From Gemmatimonadota bacterium (GTDB lineage Bacteria > Gemmatimonadota > Gemmatimonadetes > Longimicrobiales > Gaopeijiaceae): DNA of 32,837 bases. The stretch covers positions 1 through 32,837 of the forward strand of contig PWLA01000309.1 in NCBI GenBank assembly GCA_003559555.1, in the 5' to 3' direction. A model generated the notes under the pieces. That model saw only the letters and a list, made by a program, of their open reading frames with translations, was not told the origin of the DNA and made no database searches. Position numbers and translations under genes: made by a program. Positions 23,231 to 31,700 of this stretch are shown here, in pieces. Positions within the stretch are counted from its first letter, which is position 1. Every line of letters starts with the position of its first letter.

Positions 23231-23609
23231 ACGGGACACCTCACGGCAGCTGTGATGGATCGTTCGGCAGACCGAGTGCTACCCTCGTGAAACGTCGTGG
23301 TCGGGCTCACCCGGAATCGTGAATCTGGCAATGGAAGATGAGACCCAAGGTGCGTGGTCCCGGGCCGTGATGCCAGTCAAAGAACACACCAGGGCTCCAA
23401 GACGGCCGTTGAACGAAGGCCAGGGCGCCACCGTTGGGAGCCCCAGGGGCCCCGAGCGCAGGCGGTTCGTCGAAGGCATAGCCTTGCGAAGTCACGATCC
23501 GAACGCCACTCTCGGTGGCGAGGGCGGCGGGGAGAACGGCAACCCCGGGGTCGGGAAGCATGGTGCTGAGACCGGCTTCCGGGGTTCGGGAACCCGATCA
23601 GGAGACAAA
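23231..23609. other. Intergenic region between the divergent amidase and transhydrogenase genes
   Basis: This 379-bp stretch should contain promoters in both directions. The only recognisable site is AGGAGACAAA directly before the pntAA ATG. On the minus strand an open frame (about 23307-23561, ATG to TGA, 84 codons) gives a fairly protein-like product containing VFFDWHHGPGPRTLGLIF. I match it to no family, its third-base G+C is visibly lower than that of the neighbours, and it has no clear Shine-Dalgarno. I therefore do not call it a gene; it may be a remnant. Confidence 0.5.
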
Positions 23610-24740
23610 ATGGAGATCGCGGTACTCCGGGAGGAGGCGGAAGGCGAACGAAGGGTCGCTCTGGCCCCGTCCAACCTCTCCGCTTTGGCCAAGGCCGGAC
23701 TCAGTGTCCGGATCGAGTCCGGAGCCGGCGAGGGGGCCGGCTGGACCGACCGGGACTACCGTGAAGCCGGCGCCCGGATGGAAGCGGACCGGGACCGGCT
23801 CCTGGACGGCGCCCGGGTGGCGCTTCAGGTACGGCCGCCGACCCCCGACCGGTTGGATGCCCTTCCTCCCGGGATCCTCCTGGTGGCATTCCTGTCGCCC
23901 TCACCGGACGACCTCCCGGAGGAGCTGGCCCGCCGCCGGATCGACGGACTCGCCCTGGAGCGGGTCCCCCGCACGACCCGGGCGCAGCGCATGGACGCCC
24001 TCTCCTCGCAGGCCACGGTGGCGGGCTACCGGGCAGCGCTCCTGGCCGCCCACCACCTTCCCCGCTTTCTGCCCATGCTCACCACCGCCGCCGGAACGAT
24101 CCGGCCCGCCCGCTTCCTGGTCATGGGCGCCGGTGTGGCCGGCCTGCAGGCCATCGCCACCGCACGCCGCCTGGGAGCCCGGGTTCAGGGCTACGACATC
24201 AGGGAAGCGGCGGCCGAGCAGGTCCGGAGCCTGGGCGCCACCTTTCTGGAGGCCGAGCTTCCAGGCGAGGCCGAGGCCGAGGGGGGGTACGCCCGGGAGC
24301 TCAGCGGGACAGAGGAGGAGCGGCAGCTCCAGTTGCTGGGCCAGCATGTACCCAACGCCGACGCCGTGATCACCACCGCCCAGATCCCCGGGCGCCCCGC
24401 GCCCATCCTGGTCACCCGGGAGATGGTGAGCGAGATGAGCCCCGGATCGGTGGTGGTGGACCTGGCCGCCGAAACCGGGGGGAACTGCCAGCTCTCGGAA
24501 CCCGGCAGGACGGTCGTGCACGAAGGCGTGACCATTGCCGCGCCACTCCACCTGGCCTCGGAGCTGGCCCAGCACGCCAGCGAGATGTTCGGCCGAAACG
24601 TCACCGCGCTCCTGGAGCACCTCACCGCCGACGGCGAACTGAGCCTCCCTCTGGACGACGACATCGTGGACTCGACCCTGGTGGCCCGGAACGGAACGAC
24701 CCGCTCCAGGGGCGACAGGGACAACAGCAACGAGGAGTAG
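23610..24740 (+). CDS. pntAA: NAD(P) transhydrogenase, alpha subunit part 1 (NAD-binding)
   Basis: A 376-residue soluble NAD(H)-binding domain I of proton-translocating transhydrogenase, which with PntAB and PntB makes NADPH from NADH using the proton gradient. It starts MEIAVLREEAEGERRVALAP, a typical alanine-dehydrogenase/PNT N-terminal domain. It contains the family stretch RAQRMDALSSQATVAGYRA (about 124-142). The nucleotide-binding glycine loop is VMGAGVAGLQAIATARRLGA (171-190), followed by the acidic GYD (194-196). The C-terminal part GSVVVDLAAETGGNCQLSEPG is also typical. The ATG at 23610 follows AGGAGACAAA; an open frame of 97 codons upstream looks non-coding. A charged tail (TRSRGDRDNSNEE) ends the protein. 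The next gene begins 5 bp later. Confidence 0.95.
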   Translation: MEIAVLREEAEGERRVALAPSNLSALAKAGLSVRIESGAGEGAGWTDRDYREAGARMEADRDRLLDGARVALQVRPPTPDRLDALPPGILLVAFLSPSPDDLPEELARRRIDGLALERVPRTTRAQRMDALSSQATVAGYRAALLAAHHLPRFLPMLTTAAGTIRPARFLVMGAGVAGLQAIATARRLGARVQGYDIREAAAEQVRSLGATFLEAELPGEAEAEGGYARELSGTEEERQLQLLGQHVPNADAVITTAQIPGRPAPILVTREMVSEMSPGSVVVDLAAETGGNCQLSEPGRTVVHEGVTIAAPLHLASELAQHASEMFGRNVTALLEHLTADGELSLPLDDDIVDSTLVARNGTTRSRGDRDNSNEE

Positions 24741-24745
24741 ACCGA

Positions 24746-25027
24746 ATGGGCGTGTGGATCCTGGGATTGTACGTCTTCGTCCTCTCGATGATGGTGGGCT
24801 TCGAACTCATCCGGAAGGTGCCGCCGACTCTTCACACACCCCTCATGTCCGGGGCCAACGCCATCTCCGGGATCACCCTGGTGGGTGCCCTCCTGGTGGT
24901 AGGCGAAGGAGGCGGCCGCTGGACCGTGATCCTGGGCACCGCAGCGGTGATCTTTGCCACCATCAACGTGGTGGGAGGCTTCCTCGTGACCCACCGCATG
25001 CTGAGCATGTTCCGAAAGCAGGACTGA
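24746..25027 (+). CDS. pntAB: NAD(P) transhydrogenase, alpha subunit part 2 (membrane)
   Basis: A 93-residue membrane subunit that carries the N-terminal part of the transhydrogenase proton channel (domain II). It has three clear membrane segments (about 3-20, 33-53, 59-80). The motif LHTPLMSGANAISGITLVGAL is characteristic of PntA C-terminal domains. In E. coli this region is fused to the NAD-binding domain; here it is a separate gene, as in Rhodospirillum and many other bacteria. The ATG at 24746 lies 5 bp after the pntAA stop, and pntB starts 24 bp after its own stop, so all three are one operon. Confidence 0.95.
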   Translation: MGVWILGLYVFVLSMMVGFELIRKVPPTLHTPLMSGANAISGITLVGALLVVGEGGGRWTVILGTAAVIFATINVVGGFLVTHRMLSMFRKQD

Positions 25028-25051
25028 CCTCTCACCCTCGGGAGCGCCACC

Positions 25052-26428
25052 GTGCCACCCTTCGTCGTGGAGTTCGCCTACGTCGTCTCCGGGTTCCTCT
25101 TTGTCCTGGGACTCAAACGGCTGAGCTCGCCGGTCACTGCGCCGAAGGGGAACGCCATGGCCGCCGGCGCCATGCTCCTGGCCGTGGTGGCCACCCTACT
25201 GGACCAGCAGATCATCAGCTACGGAACCCTGGCGGCGGGGCTGGTGGCGGGGACCGTCATCGGCGCACTTCTGGCCCGGCTGGTTCAGATGACGGCCATG
25301 CCTCAGCTCGTGGCCATCTTCAACGGGTTCGGGGGAGGCGCTTCGGCCCTGGTGGCCGCAGCGGAGCTCCTCCGGGAGGGCGGTGCCAATCCGGGCGCTG
25401 CGGAGGCCGCGGCGGCGGCCATCGGGATCCTGGTGGGAACCGTCACCTTCTCCGGCTCGGCGGTGGCCTTCGGGAAGCTCCAGGACCTGGTGACCCAGCG
25501 CCCGGTCACCTTCCCCCTCCAGAAGGTCCTGAGCGGACTGGTCTTCCTGGCCCTCCTGGCCGGCGCCGTCATGATGGCCCTGGGTGAGGTGGGACCGGAG
25601 ATGCTCATGGCCATGGGCGGGCTGGCCTTCCTCCTGGGGATCCTGCTGGTGATCCCCATCGGCGGTGCCGACATGCCGGTGGTGGTCTCGCTCCTGAACT
25701 CGTATTCCGGACTGGCCGCCTCCGCTGCGGGTTTCGTGCTGGGCAATCCGCTCCTGATCCTGGCGGGCGCCCTGGTGGGGGCTGCCGGACTCATCCTGAC
25801 CCAGTTGATGTGCCGGGCCATGAACCGCTCGCTTGCCAATGTGGCCTTCGGCGCCTTCGGGGGGGGAGCCGCAGTGGCCGCCGGCGACGACGGCGAACGG
25901 GTCGTGCGCAGAACCGGGGCCGAGGAAGTGGCCATGCTCCTGGGCTACGCCTCCCGGGTGGTCATCGTCCCCGGCTACGGCCTGGCGGTGGCCCAGGCCC
26001 AGCACGAGGTGAAGAAGCTCACGAGCCTGCTCAGTGATCGTGGCGTGGACGTGGTCTTCGCAATCCATCCGGTGGCCGGCCGTATGCCCGGACACATGAA
26101 CGTGCTCCTGGCCGAAGCCGATGTGTCCTACGAGCGCCTCCTGGACCTGGATGACGCCAACGGCGCCATGGACCGTACCGACGTGGCCGTGGTGGTGGGC
26201 GCCAACGATGTGGTGAACCCGGAGGCCCGCCGGCCCGACAGCGCCATCGCCGGAATGCCCATCGTGGACGTGGACAGGGCCAAGAACGTGGTGGTGATCA
26301 AGCGGAGCCTCAGTCCGGGATTCGCCGGCATCGACAACCCCCTCTTCTATATGGACCACACCCTCATGTTCTTCAGCGACGCCCGGGAGGCCATCTCGGA
26401 TCTGGCCCGGGAGGTGAAGGAACTGTAG
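25052..26428 (+). CDS. pntB: NAD(P) transhydrogenase, beta subunit
   Basis: A 458-residue beta subunit with about eight or nine membrane helices (residues 1-270) completing the proton channel, then the NADP(H)-binding domain III. The membrane part includes GLKRLSSPVTAPKGNAMAAGAM, FNGFGGGASALVA and the late helix motif LNSYSGLAASAAGFVLGNPLLI. Domain III shows VIVPGYGLAVAQAQHEVKKL, HPVAGRMPGHMNVLLAEADV, VVVGANDVVNPEA and KRSLSPGFAGIDNPLFY, all family hallmarks. Length is normal. The start is a GTG at 25052 after GGGAGCG. It converges with the decarboxylase gene; the 102-bp gap has GC-rich hairpin potential but no T-tract. Confidence 0.96.
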   Translation: MPPFVVEFAYVVSGFLFVLGLKRLSSPVTAPKGNAMAAGAMLLAVVATLLDQQIISYGTLAAGLVAGTVIGALLARLVQMTAMPQLVAIFNGFGGGASALVAAAELLREGGANPGAAEAAAAAIGILVGTVTFSGSAVAFGKLQDLVTQRPVTFPLQKVLSGLVFLALLAGAVMMALGEVGPEMLMAMGGLAFLLGILLVIPIGGADMPVVVSLLNSYSGLAASAAGFVLGNPLLILAGALVGAAGLILTQLMCRAMNRSLANVAFGAFGGGAAVAAGDDGERVVRRTGAEEVAMLLGYASRVVIVPGYGLAVAQAQHEVKKLTSLLSDRGVDVVFAIHPVAGRMPGHMNVLLAEADVSYERLLDLDDANGAMDRTDVAVVVGANDVVNPEARRPDSAIAGMPIVDVDRAKNVVVIKRSLSPGFAGIDNPLFYMDHTLMFFSDAREAISDLAREVKEL

Positions 26429-26530
26429 CGGGGCCGCAGGCCTCGCCGCGAAGCCGGACGGCACCCGCTCACGCCCGCGCGATCTCCGCACCCATACGCT
26501 CACGGCTCGCCGGCCGGGCCCCCTTCACGG

Positions 26531-27946
26531 TCAGAACTGCTCCCCTTCGGCCGCCTCCTGAAGGAGCGTCCAGGCCCGATCAAGGTGGGATGCACGGGTC
26601 CGCAGGTTGCCCACCGACAGTCGGAGCCAGGTGCGGCCGTCCAGGGCGGTGTGCGAAAGAAAGGCCTCTCCCGTCCGGTTCACCTTTTCCATGATGGCCC
26701 GATTCCAGCGGTCGCAGGCGTCAGCGGCCACCCCTGGGGGGGCGAAGCGGAACACCACGGTGGAGAAGGGCACGGGAGCCGCCCGCTCCCACTCCGACGC
26801 CCCATCCACCTCCTGGGCGAAGTACCGAGCCAGGCGCACGTGCTCCCGGATCCGATCCCGAATGCCCTCGGCCCCGAACCAGCGCAGGACGAACCACAGC
26901 TTGAGCGCCCTGAACCGGCGGCCCAGGGCCACCCCGTAGTCCATGAGATTCGTGGCTTCCTCCCCCGGTGAACTCGTCAGGTACTCGGGGACCAGGGAGA
27001 AGGCATCCCGGATGACCTCGGGGTAGCGGGTGTGGAGAACCGAACAGTCCACCGGGGTGAAGAGCCACTTGTGGGGGTTGAAGACCACTGAGTCGGCCCG
27101 TTCCCAACCGGTGAAGGGAGCACGAAACTCCGGAACCATGGCCGCCGCCCCGGCATAGGCCGCATCCACGTGAAGCCAGAGCTGGTGCTCCGCGGCAATC
27201 TCGGCGATGGCCTCCACCGGGTCCGACGAGGTGGTGGAGGTGGTCCCCACGGTGGCCACCACCGCCACTGGCCGCACGCCCCGATCCCGGTCCTGACGGA
27301 TCGCCGCCCGGAGCGCCTCGGGGTCCATCCGGAATCCGGCGTCGGCAGGAATCTTCCGGAACCCCTGCCGCCCCATCCCCAGGGTGACCACGGCTTTCTC
27401 GATGGAGGAATGGGCCTCGGTGGAGGCGTAGACACGCCCTGGCTGAGTCCCGAAAAGGCCGTCCTCCCGGACTCGGGGAAAGGCCCGATGCCGCGCCGCC
27501 GCCAACGCCACCAGCGATGAGGTGGAGGCGGTGTCCTGGATCACCCCGTGAAAGCCCTCCGGAAGCCCGAGCAACCGGCGGAGCCAGTCCGTGACATGCT
27601 CTTCCAGCTCGGTGGCCGCCGGCGAGGTGCGCCACAGCATGGCGTTCACGTTCAGCGCCGCGGCCAGCATCTCGCCCAGGATCCCTGGACCCGAGCCGGT
27701 GACGGCGAAGTAGGCGAAGAAGGAGGGGTGGTTCCAGTGGGTGATCCCGGGAAGGATGAGCTCCTGGAAGTCGGAGAGGATCCGGTCCATGGACTCTCCC
27801 CTCTCCGGAGCTCGCTCGGGGAGCTGGGCCCTCAGGTCTCCCGGTCGGGTGCGGGCCATGACCGGATAATCATCCACCTCGTCCAGGTAGGTGGCGATCC
27901 AGCGGGCCAGCTCCTCTGCCCATCGCTGGAACTCTCCAGGCGGCAT
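26531..27946 (-). CDS. Aromatic-L-amino-acid-decarboxylase-type PLP enzyme (group II decarboxylase)
   Basis: A 471-residue pyridoxal-phosphate decarboxylase of the AADC branch, likely converting an aromatic amino acid (Trp, Tyr, DOPA or Phe) to its amine. PLP-binding Lys293 lies in FNPHKWLFTP, the pyridine-contacting Asp261 in LWLHVDAAYAG, and the ring-stacking His179 in STEAHSSIEKA. The substrate-side stretch ITHWNHPSFFAYF and the helix SPAATELEEHV match animal AADC closely. The frame is open to a TTG at 28033, overlapping the upstream stop. I prefer the ATG at 27944-27946 because MPPGEFQRWAEELARWIATYL aligns with the family's natural N-terminus. The exact substrate cannot be read from sequence. 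It is the last gene of the kinase-led unit. Confidence 0.9.
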   Translation of the reverse strand: MPPGEFQRWAEELARWIATYLDEVDDYPVMARTRPGDLRAQLPERAPERGESMDRILSDFQELILPGITHWNHPSFFAYFAVTGSGPGILGEMLAAALNVNAMLWRTSPAATELEEHVTDWLRRLLGLPEGFHGVIQDTASTSSLVALAAARHRAFPRVREDGLFGTQPGRVYASTEAHSSIEKAVVTLGMGRQGFRKIPADAGFRMDPEALRAAIRQDRDRGVRPVAVVATVGTTSTTSSDPVEAIAEIAAEHQLWLHVDAAYAGAAAMVPEFRAPFTGWERADSVVFNPHKWLFTPVDCSVLHTRYPEVIRDAFSLVPEYLTSSPGEEATNLMDYGVALGRRFRALKLWFVLRWFGAEGIRDRIREHVRLARYFAQEVDGASEWERAAPVPFSTVVFRFAPPGVAADACDRWNRAIMEKVNRTGEAFLSHTALDGRTWLRLSVGNLRTRASHLDRAWTLLQEAAEGEQF

Positions 27947-28029
27947 GTCCCCCGTGGAATGGGACGTGGCACTCAGGCTGTCCCCAGCCGAGGCTCCGGC
28001 GGCAGGGCCGTCCCCAGGGAGTGCCCCAC

Positions 28030-28677
28030 TCAATCCAGAACCACCCTCCCCTCTTCCAGGGACTGGATCTGACGGAGTTCCTGGCCCAGGCTCCGGAGCT
28101 GGTCCCGAACCTCGTCCAGCACCTCGCGGGTTGCCGCTTCGGGCACCCCGTTGCCATGAAACAGGTTGAAGAAGAGAGTGTCGGTGTGCCCCACGCTGGT
28201 GTGGGTCACCAGCCGATCAATGAGCCGCGAGAGCTGCAGGAGCTCCCTCAGTGCCAGGCCGGCCCCTCCACCCGGCGGATCCCGATAGAGAAACCGGAGC
28301 AGCACCTCCCGGAGAAGCTGCACTTCCTCCACCGCTTCACCGGCAGCCAAGCCCCGCACCGCCGCCAGGTGCCCGTAAAGCTCCGCAGCCTGCTGGAAGA
28401 TGGGGCTGACCTGCTCCCTGTAGACACCCAGGGACCGAGGAAGAAAGGACGTGAGCAGGTGCAGGAATTCGCCCAGGAGCTCGTCCTCGCCCTCCTCCAG
28501 GGTCTCGACCCTGGATCGGATCTCCAGGAGCCAGCGATCCGCCACCGCCCCCTGCTGCAAGCTCAACCACTCCACGAGCTGTTCCGGGGAGAGCTGCCGA
28601 GGCTTCGGCTCCCGGTGCAGGTGGGGCTGACCCGGCATGCCCCGACGATCGGACGGAGGCGAAGTGGACTGTGTCAT
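28030..28677 (-). CDS. Helical protein of unknown function, RsbRD-N-like sensor domain
   Basis: A 215-residue, almost wholly helical soluble protein without signal peptide or membrane segment. After a polar 30-residue head it has a bundle pattern (LVEWLSLQQGAVADRWLLEIRSRV, then LLGEFLHLLTSFLPRSL, then EEVQLLREVLLRFLYRD). A distinctive stretch SRLIDRLVTHTSVGHTDTLFFNLFHGNGV (about 145-173) follows, then a coiled-coil-like C-terminus. The pattern W-x(8-9)-L plus late helices recalls RsbRD N-terminal sensor domains found in stressosome proteins and some kinases; this is inference. The ATG at 28675-28677 has a strong GGAGG. It lies 38 bp after the large kinase gene and just before the decarboxylase gene, so it may be a kinase partner or an independent sensor. 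Confidence 0.75.
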   Translation of the reverse strand: MTQSTSPPSDRRGMPGQPHLHREPKPRQLSPEQLVEWLSLQQGAVADRWLLEIRSRVETLEEGEDELLGEFLHLLTSFLPRSLGVYREQVSPIFQQAAELYGHLAAVRGLAAGEAVEEVQLLREVLLRFLYRDPPGGGAGLALRELLQLSRLIDRLVTHTSVGHTDTLFFNLFHGNGVPEAATREVLDEVRDQLRSLGQELRQIQSLEEGRVVLD

Positions 28678-28715
28678 AGTCCTCCACGAGGGATGAGGAA
28701 GATCGAATATGTAAC

Positions 28716-31700
28716 TTAGGTTTCTACGGGCGCCGCGTCAGCCCCCTGGCTCGCAACGGCGCTCCACGGTCGGAGCCTCACGGTCATGGTGGTACCCTCG
28801 CGGGGCATGCTTTCCGCCCATATTCGTCCGCCCCAGGACTCCACCAGGCGGCGCACGATGGCCAACCCGAGTCCCGATCCACCGGAGCGGGTCGAGAAGT
28901 GGGGTTCGAAAATCCGGGGCAGAAGGTCCTCCGGAATCCCGACACCGTCATCGATCACCCGGAGCTCCACGTCACCGTCCATCTGCTCCGCCTCCACCGC
29001 CACCGCACCTCCCGAAGGCAGCGCCTCCCGGGCGTTCTCCAGGAGGTTGATGAGGACCTCCTTCAGCTCTCCCTCCCGTGCAGAGACCCGGGGCACCTCC
29101 CCTACCCCGCGGAAGTCGAAGCTCACCGGTCCATCGCCAGCCTGGTAGAGGGCCAGTACCTCCCTCATGACCTCCTGCACGTCCACCGCCTCGGGCGGCT
29201 CTCCGCCCATGGCCGACGGTGCACCGAAGCGAGCGAAGCTGGAGGCGATCCGTGCCAGACGCTCGATCTCACCCAGGATAGCCTCCGCATTCCGTTCCAG
29301 GATCCGGTCGAAGTCGGGGTGTTCGTCCTGCCAGGCCCGACGAATGTGCTGCACACCCAGCTTGATGGGGGTCAGGGGGTTCTTCACTTCGTGCGCCACC
29401 TGGCGAGCCATTTCCCCCCAGGCCAGGATCCGTTCCGTCCGGAGTTCGTCTGTGACGTCTTCCAGGCTCACCACCGCGCTTCCCGGTGGTCCCCGGCGGC
29501 TGACCCGCCGGGCCCGCACCCGGATCCGTCGATCGCCGAACTGGAGCTCGGTGGCCGCCTCCTGCAGTCCGTCGCGCATATACCGCTCGACCCAGTGGGC
29601 CAGCACCGACCTGGGGTCCTCCGGCCCCTCCCCTGCCGGCAGCGTCTGCCGACGGGGCAACGGGACCCCCAGGAGTCGTTCGGCCCGGGGATTGGCCAGC
29701 GTCACCTTTCCGTCCGGATCCAGCGCCACCACCCCCGTCGCCACTTCCTCCATGATGGCCTGGGTCCGCCTGGAGCTTCGGATGAGGGCCCTCCGGGTGC
29801 GTCCCAACCGGTCCACCATCCGGTTGAAGGCCCCGAACACCGCCCCGAACTCGTCGGCTCGGTCCTCCGGCAGGTGAACGCCCATGTTCCCGGCTCCGAC
29901 GCGCTCCGATGCCACCCGGAGCGTCTGGATGGGCCGGGTCAGAGCACGTCCCACCAGGAAGGAGAGAAGGACCGAGAGCCCTGCGCCCAATACCACCGCG
30001 AACCCGATGAGGTCGGCCACGTCTCGCTGCCGCAGCGCCGTGGCGCCGGCCTGCAGGGGAGCCGGTGCCGCCAGAACCTGACCCCCGGCGATCCTCCTGT
30101 AGGCCACCACGTAGTCCCAACCGCCAAGGGAAGCCGTCGTGGTCGTCATCAACTCCTCTCCCTCCGCGATCCGCCGGTGCAGCTCGGGCGGGAGCCATCC
30201 CTGGTAGAGTCCCAGATCGGCCAGCTCCGGCAGGGACCCGGCCACCAGCTCTCCTTCCTCATAGAGGAGGAGATCCGACCCGGCTCGGCGGGCCAACACG
30301 TCCATGGCACCGCCCACCTCACCGTACCAACTGGCCGCCTCCTCCACCGCCCGTTCCGCCAATGTCTCCGCGGTGCGCACAGCGGCTCCGGCAAGCGTCT
30401 GGTACGCCAGGGTTCCAAACGCCACCGACGGGACCAGAAAGAAGGCGAAGAGCGCCAGGGTCACCCGCCCCCGAAAGGACGTGAGCCACGGACCCAACGC
30501 CCCCGGAATCATGCCATCGCCCCGAGCCACCCTTCTCCCCAACCCCCAGACCACGAGCCCTCCACCCAGGGCCAGCAGGAGGAGCAGGGTGCTTCGGGCC
30601 ACGATCAGCGCATGGCCGGGAAGCTCGAGCAGGTAGTGTCCGTGGTAGATCTCGTCGGGAAACGCAAGGTACAGTTCTCCCTGCCACCCGTCCGGGGCTC
30701 TCACCCACTCGATCCCCTCGGTGGCTCCGGGAGCCTCCCCGGGCATGAGAGGGATCAGGACCAGCGGATCGGGCTCGTCCTGGGCCGGAGAGAACAGCGG
30801 GCCCAACGGCGATCGGGTCGCCAGAGTCCTCCGGGGAGGCGCCACCAGCGAGATTGCGGCACCCCGGGAGAGGGGCGCCACCGCCATGTAATGCACATCG
30901 GCCAGGTCGAATCCCCGAAGTCGGACGTCAGCTTCCATGATGGCCTGCTGTACCAGGTCCAGGGGAAGGTCGGGACGTTCCCCCGTGACTCCGATCCGCA
31001 ACTCCTCCTGTGCTTCACCATCGGGGGACCAGACGGTGAGCCACACCGGCACACCTTCTGCTGCAAGTCCGCTTCGAACCCATGCACCGTAAAGGGTCTC
31101 GACCGCGTTTCGACCGGTGGCGGCCAGCTCCCGGGCCTCTTCTCCGGCCCGGAGCAGGAGAAATTCCAGGAAGGGGTCCGGGCGGGTTCCCAGGCGCTCC
31201 ACCTCCTCCTCCGCCACCACCATCCGGGCCTCCACCTGAAGAGACCACGCCCACGGGAGCGTGAGCCCGGCGGCCAGAATGAATCCCAGCGCCAGGTGGA
31301 CCACCCCGTCCCCCCATCGTCGTCCAGCCGGAAGCGAGAGAGCGGCCATGGCCAGGGGAACGATCCAGAGGACCGCGGACCAGGCTGGGATCTCCGGTCC
31401 CGTCCGAACTCGCCATGCACCCAGTATCGCCAGGACCAGCGCCACCCCCAGACCCCCCGCCAACAGGACGGGACGAATCCGGTCACCCTCGCTCCGGGTG
31501 AGGAGGAGGGCCACGGTGAAGAGGAGACCCACCAGAAGACCGGCCACCACCTGGAAGGTCACCCACCCCCGTTCGCCCTCCGACAGGAGCTCGTAGGACA
31601 CGCCCGCGTCCATCCCGGCCATGATGGCCACGCCCAGAAGAATCGCTCCCGGAAGCGTAAGCCAGGGAGGGAGGGAGGGCGTGCGCTCCCGGTGCACCAC

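Noticed and set aside
23319-23609. A 97-codon upstream extension of pntAA.
   Set aside because: The family N-terminus starts at MEIAVLREEA, directly after AGGAGACAAA. The extension is Arg/Gly-rich with no similarity to PntA.
25196-26503. A 435-codon minus-strand frame antisense to pntB.
   Set aside because: PntB is unmistakable on the plus strand. The antisense product is His/Gln/Gly-rich shadow coding.
26429-26530. A possible bidirectional terminator between pntB and the decarboxylase gene.
   Set aside because: Only short GC-rich complementary pieces are visible and no T-tract lies on either strand, so I could not support a terminator call.
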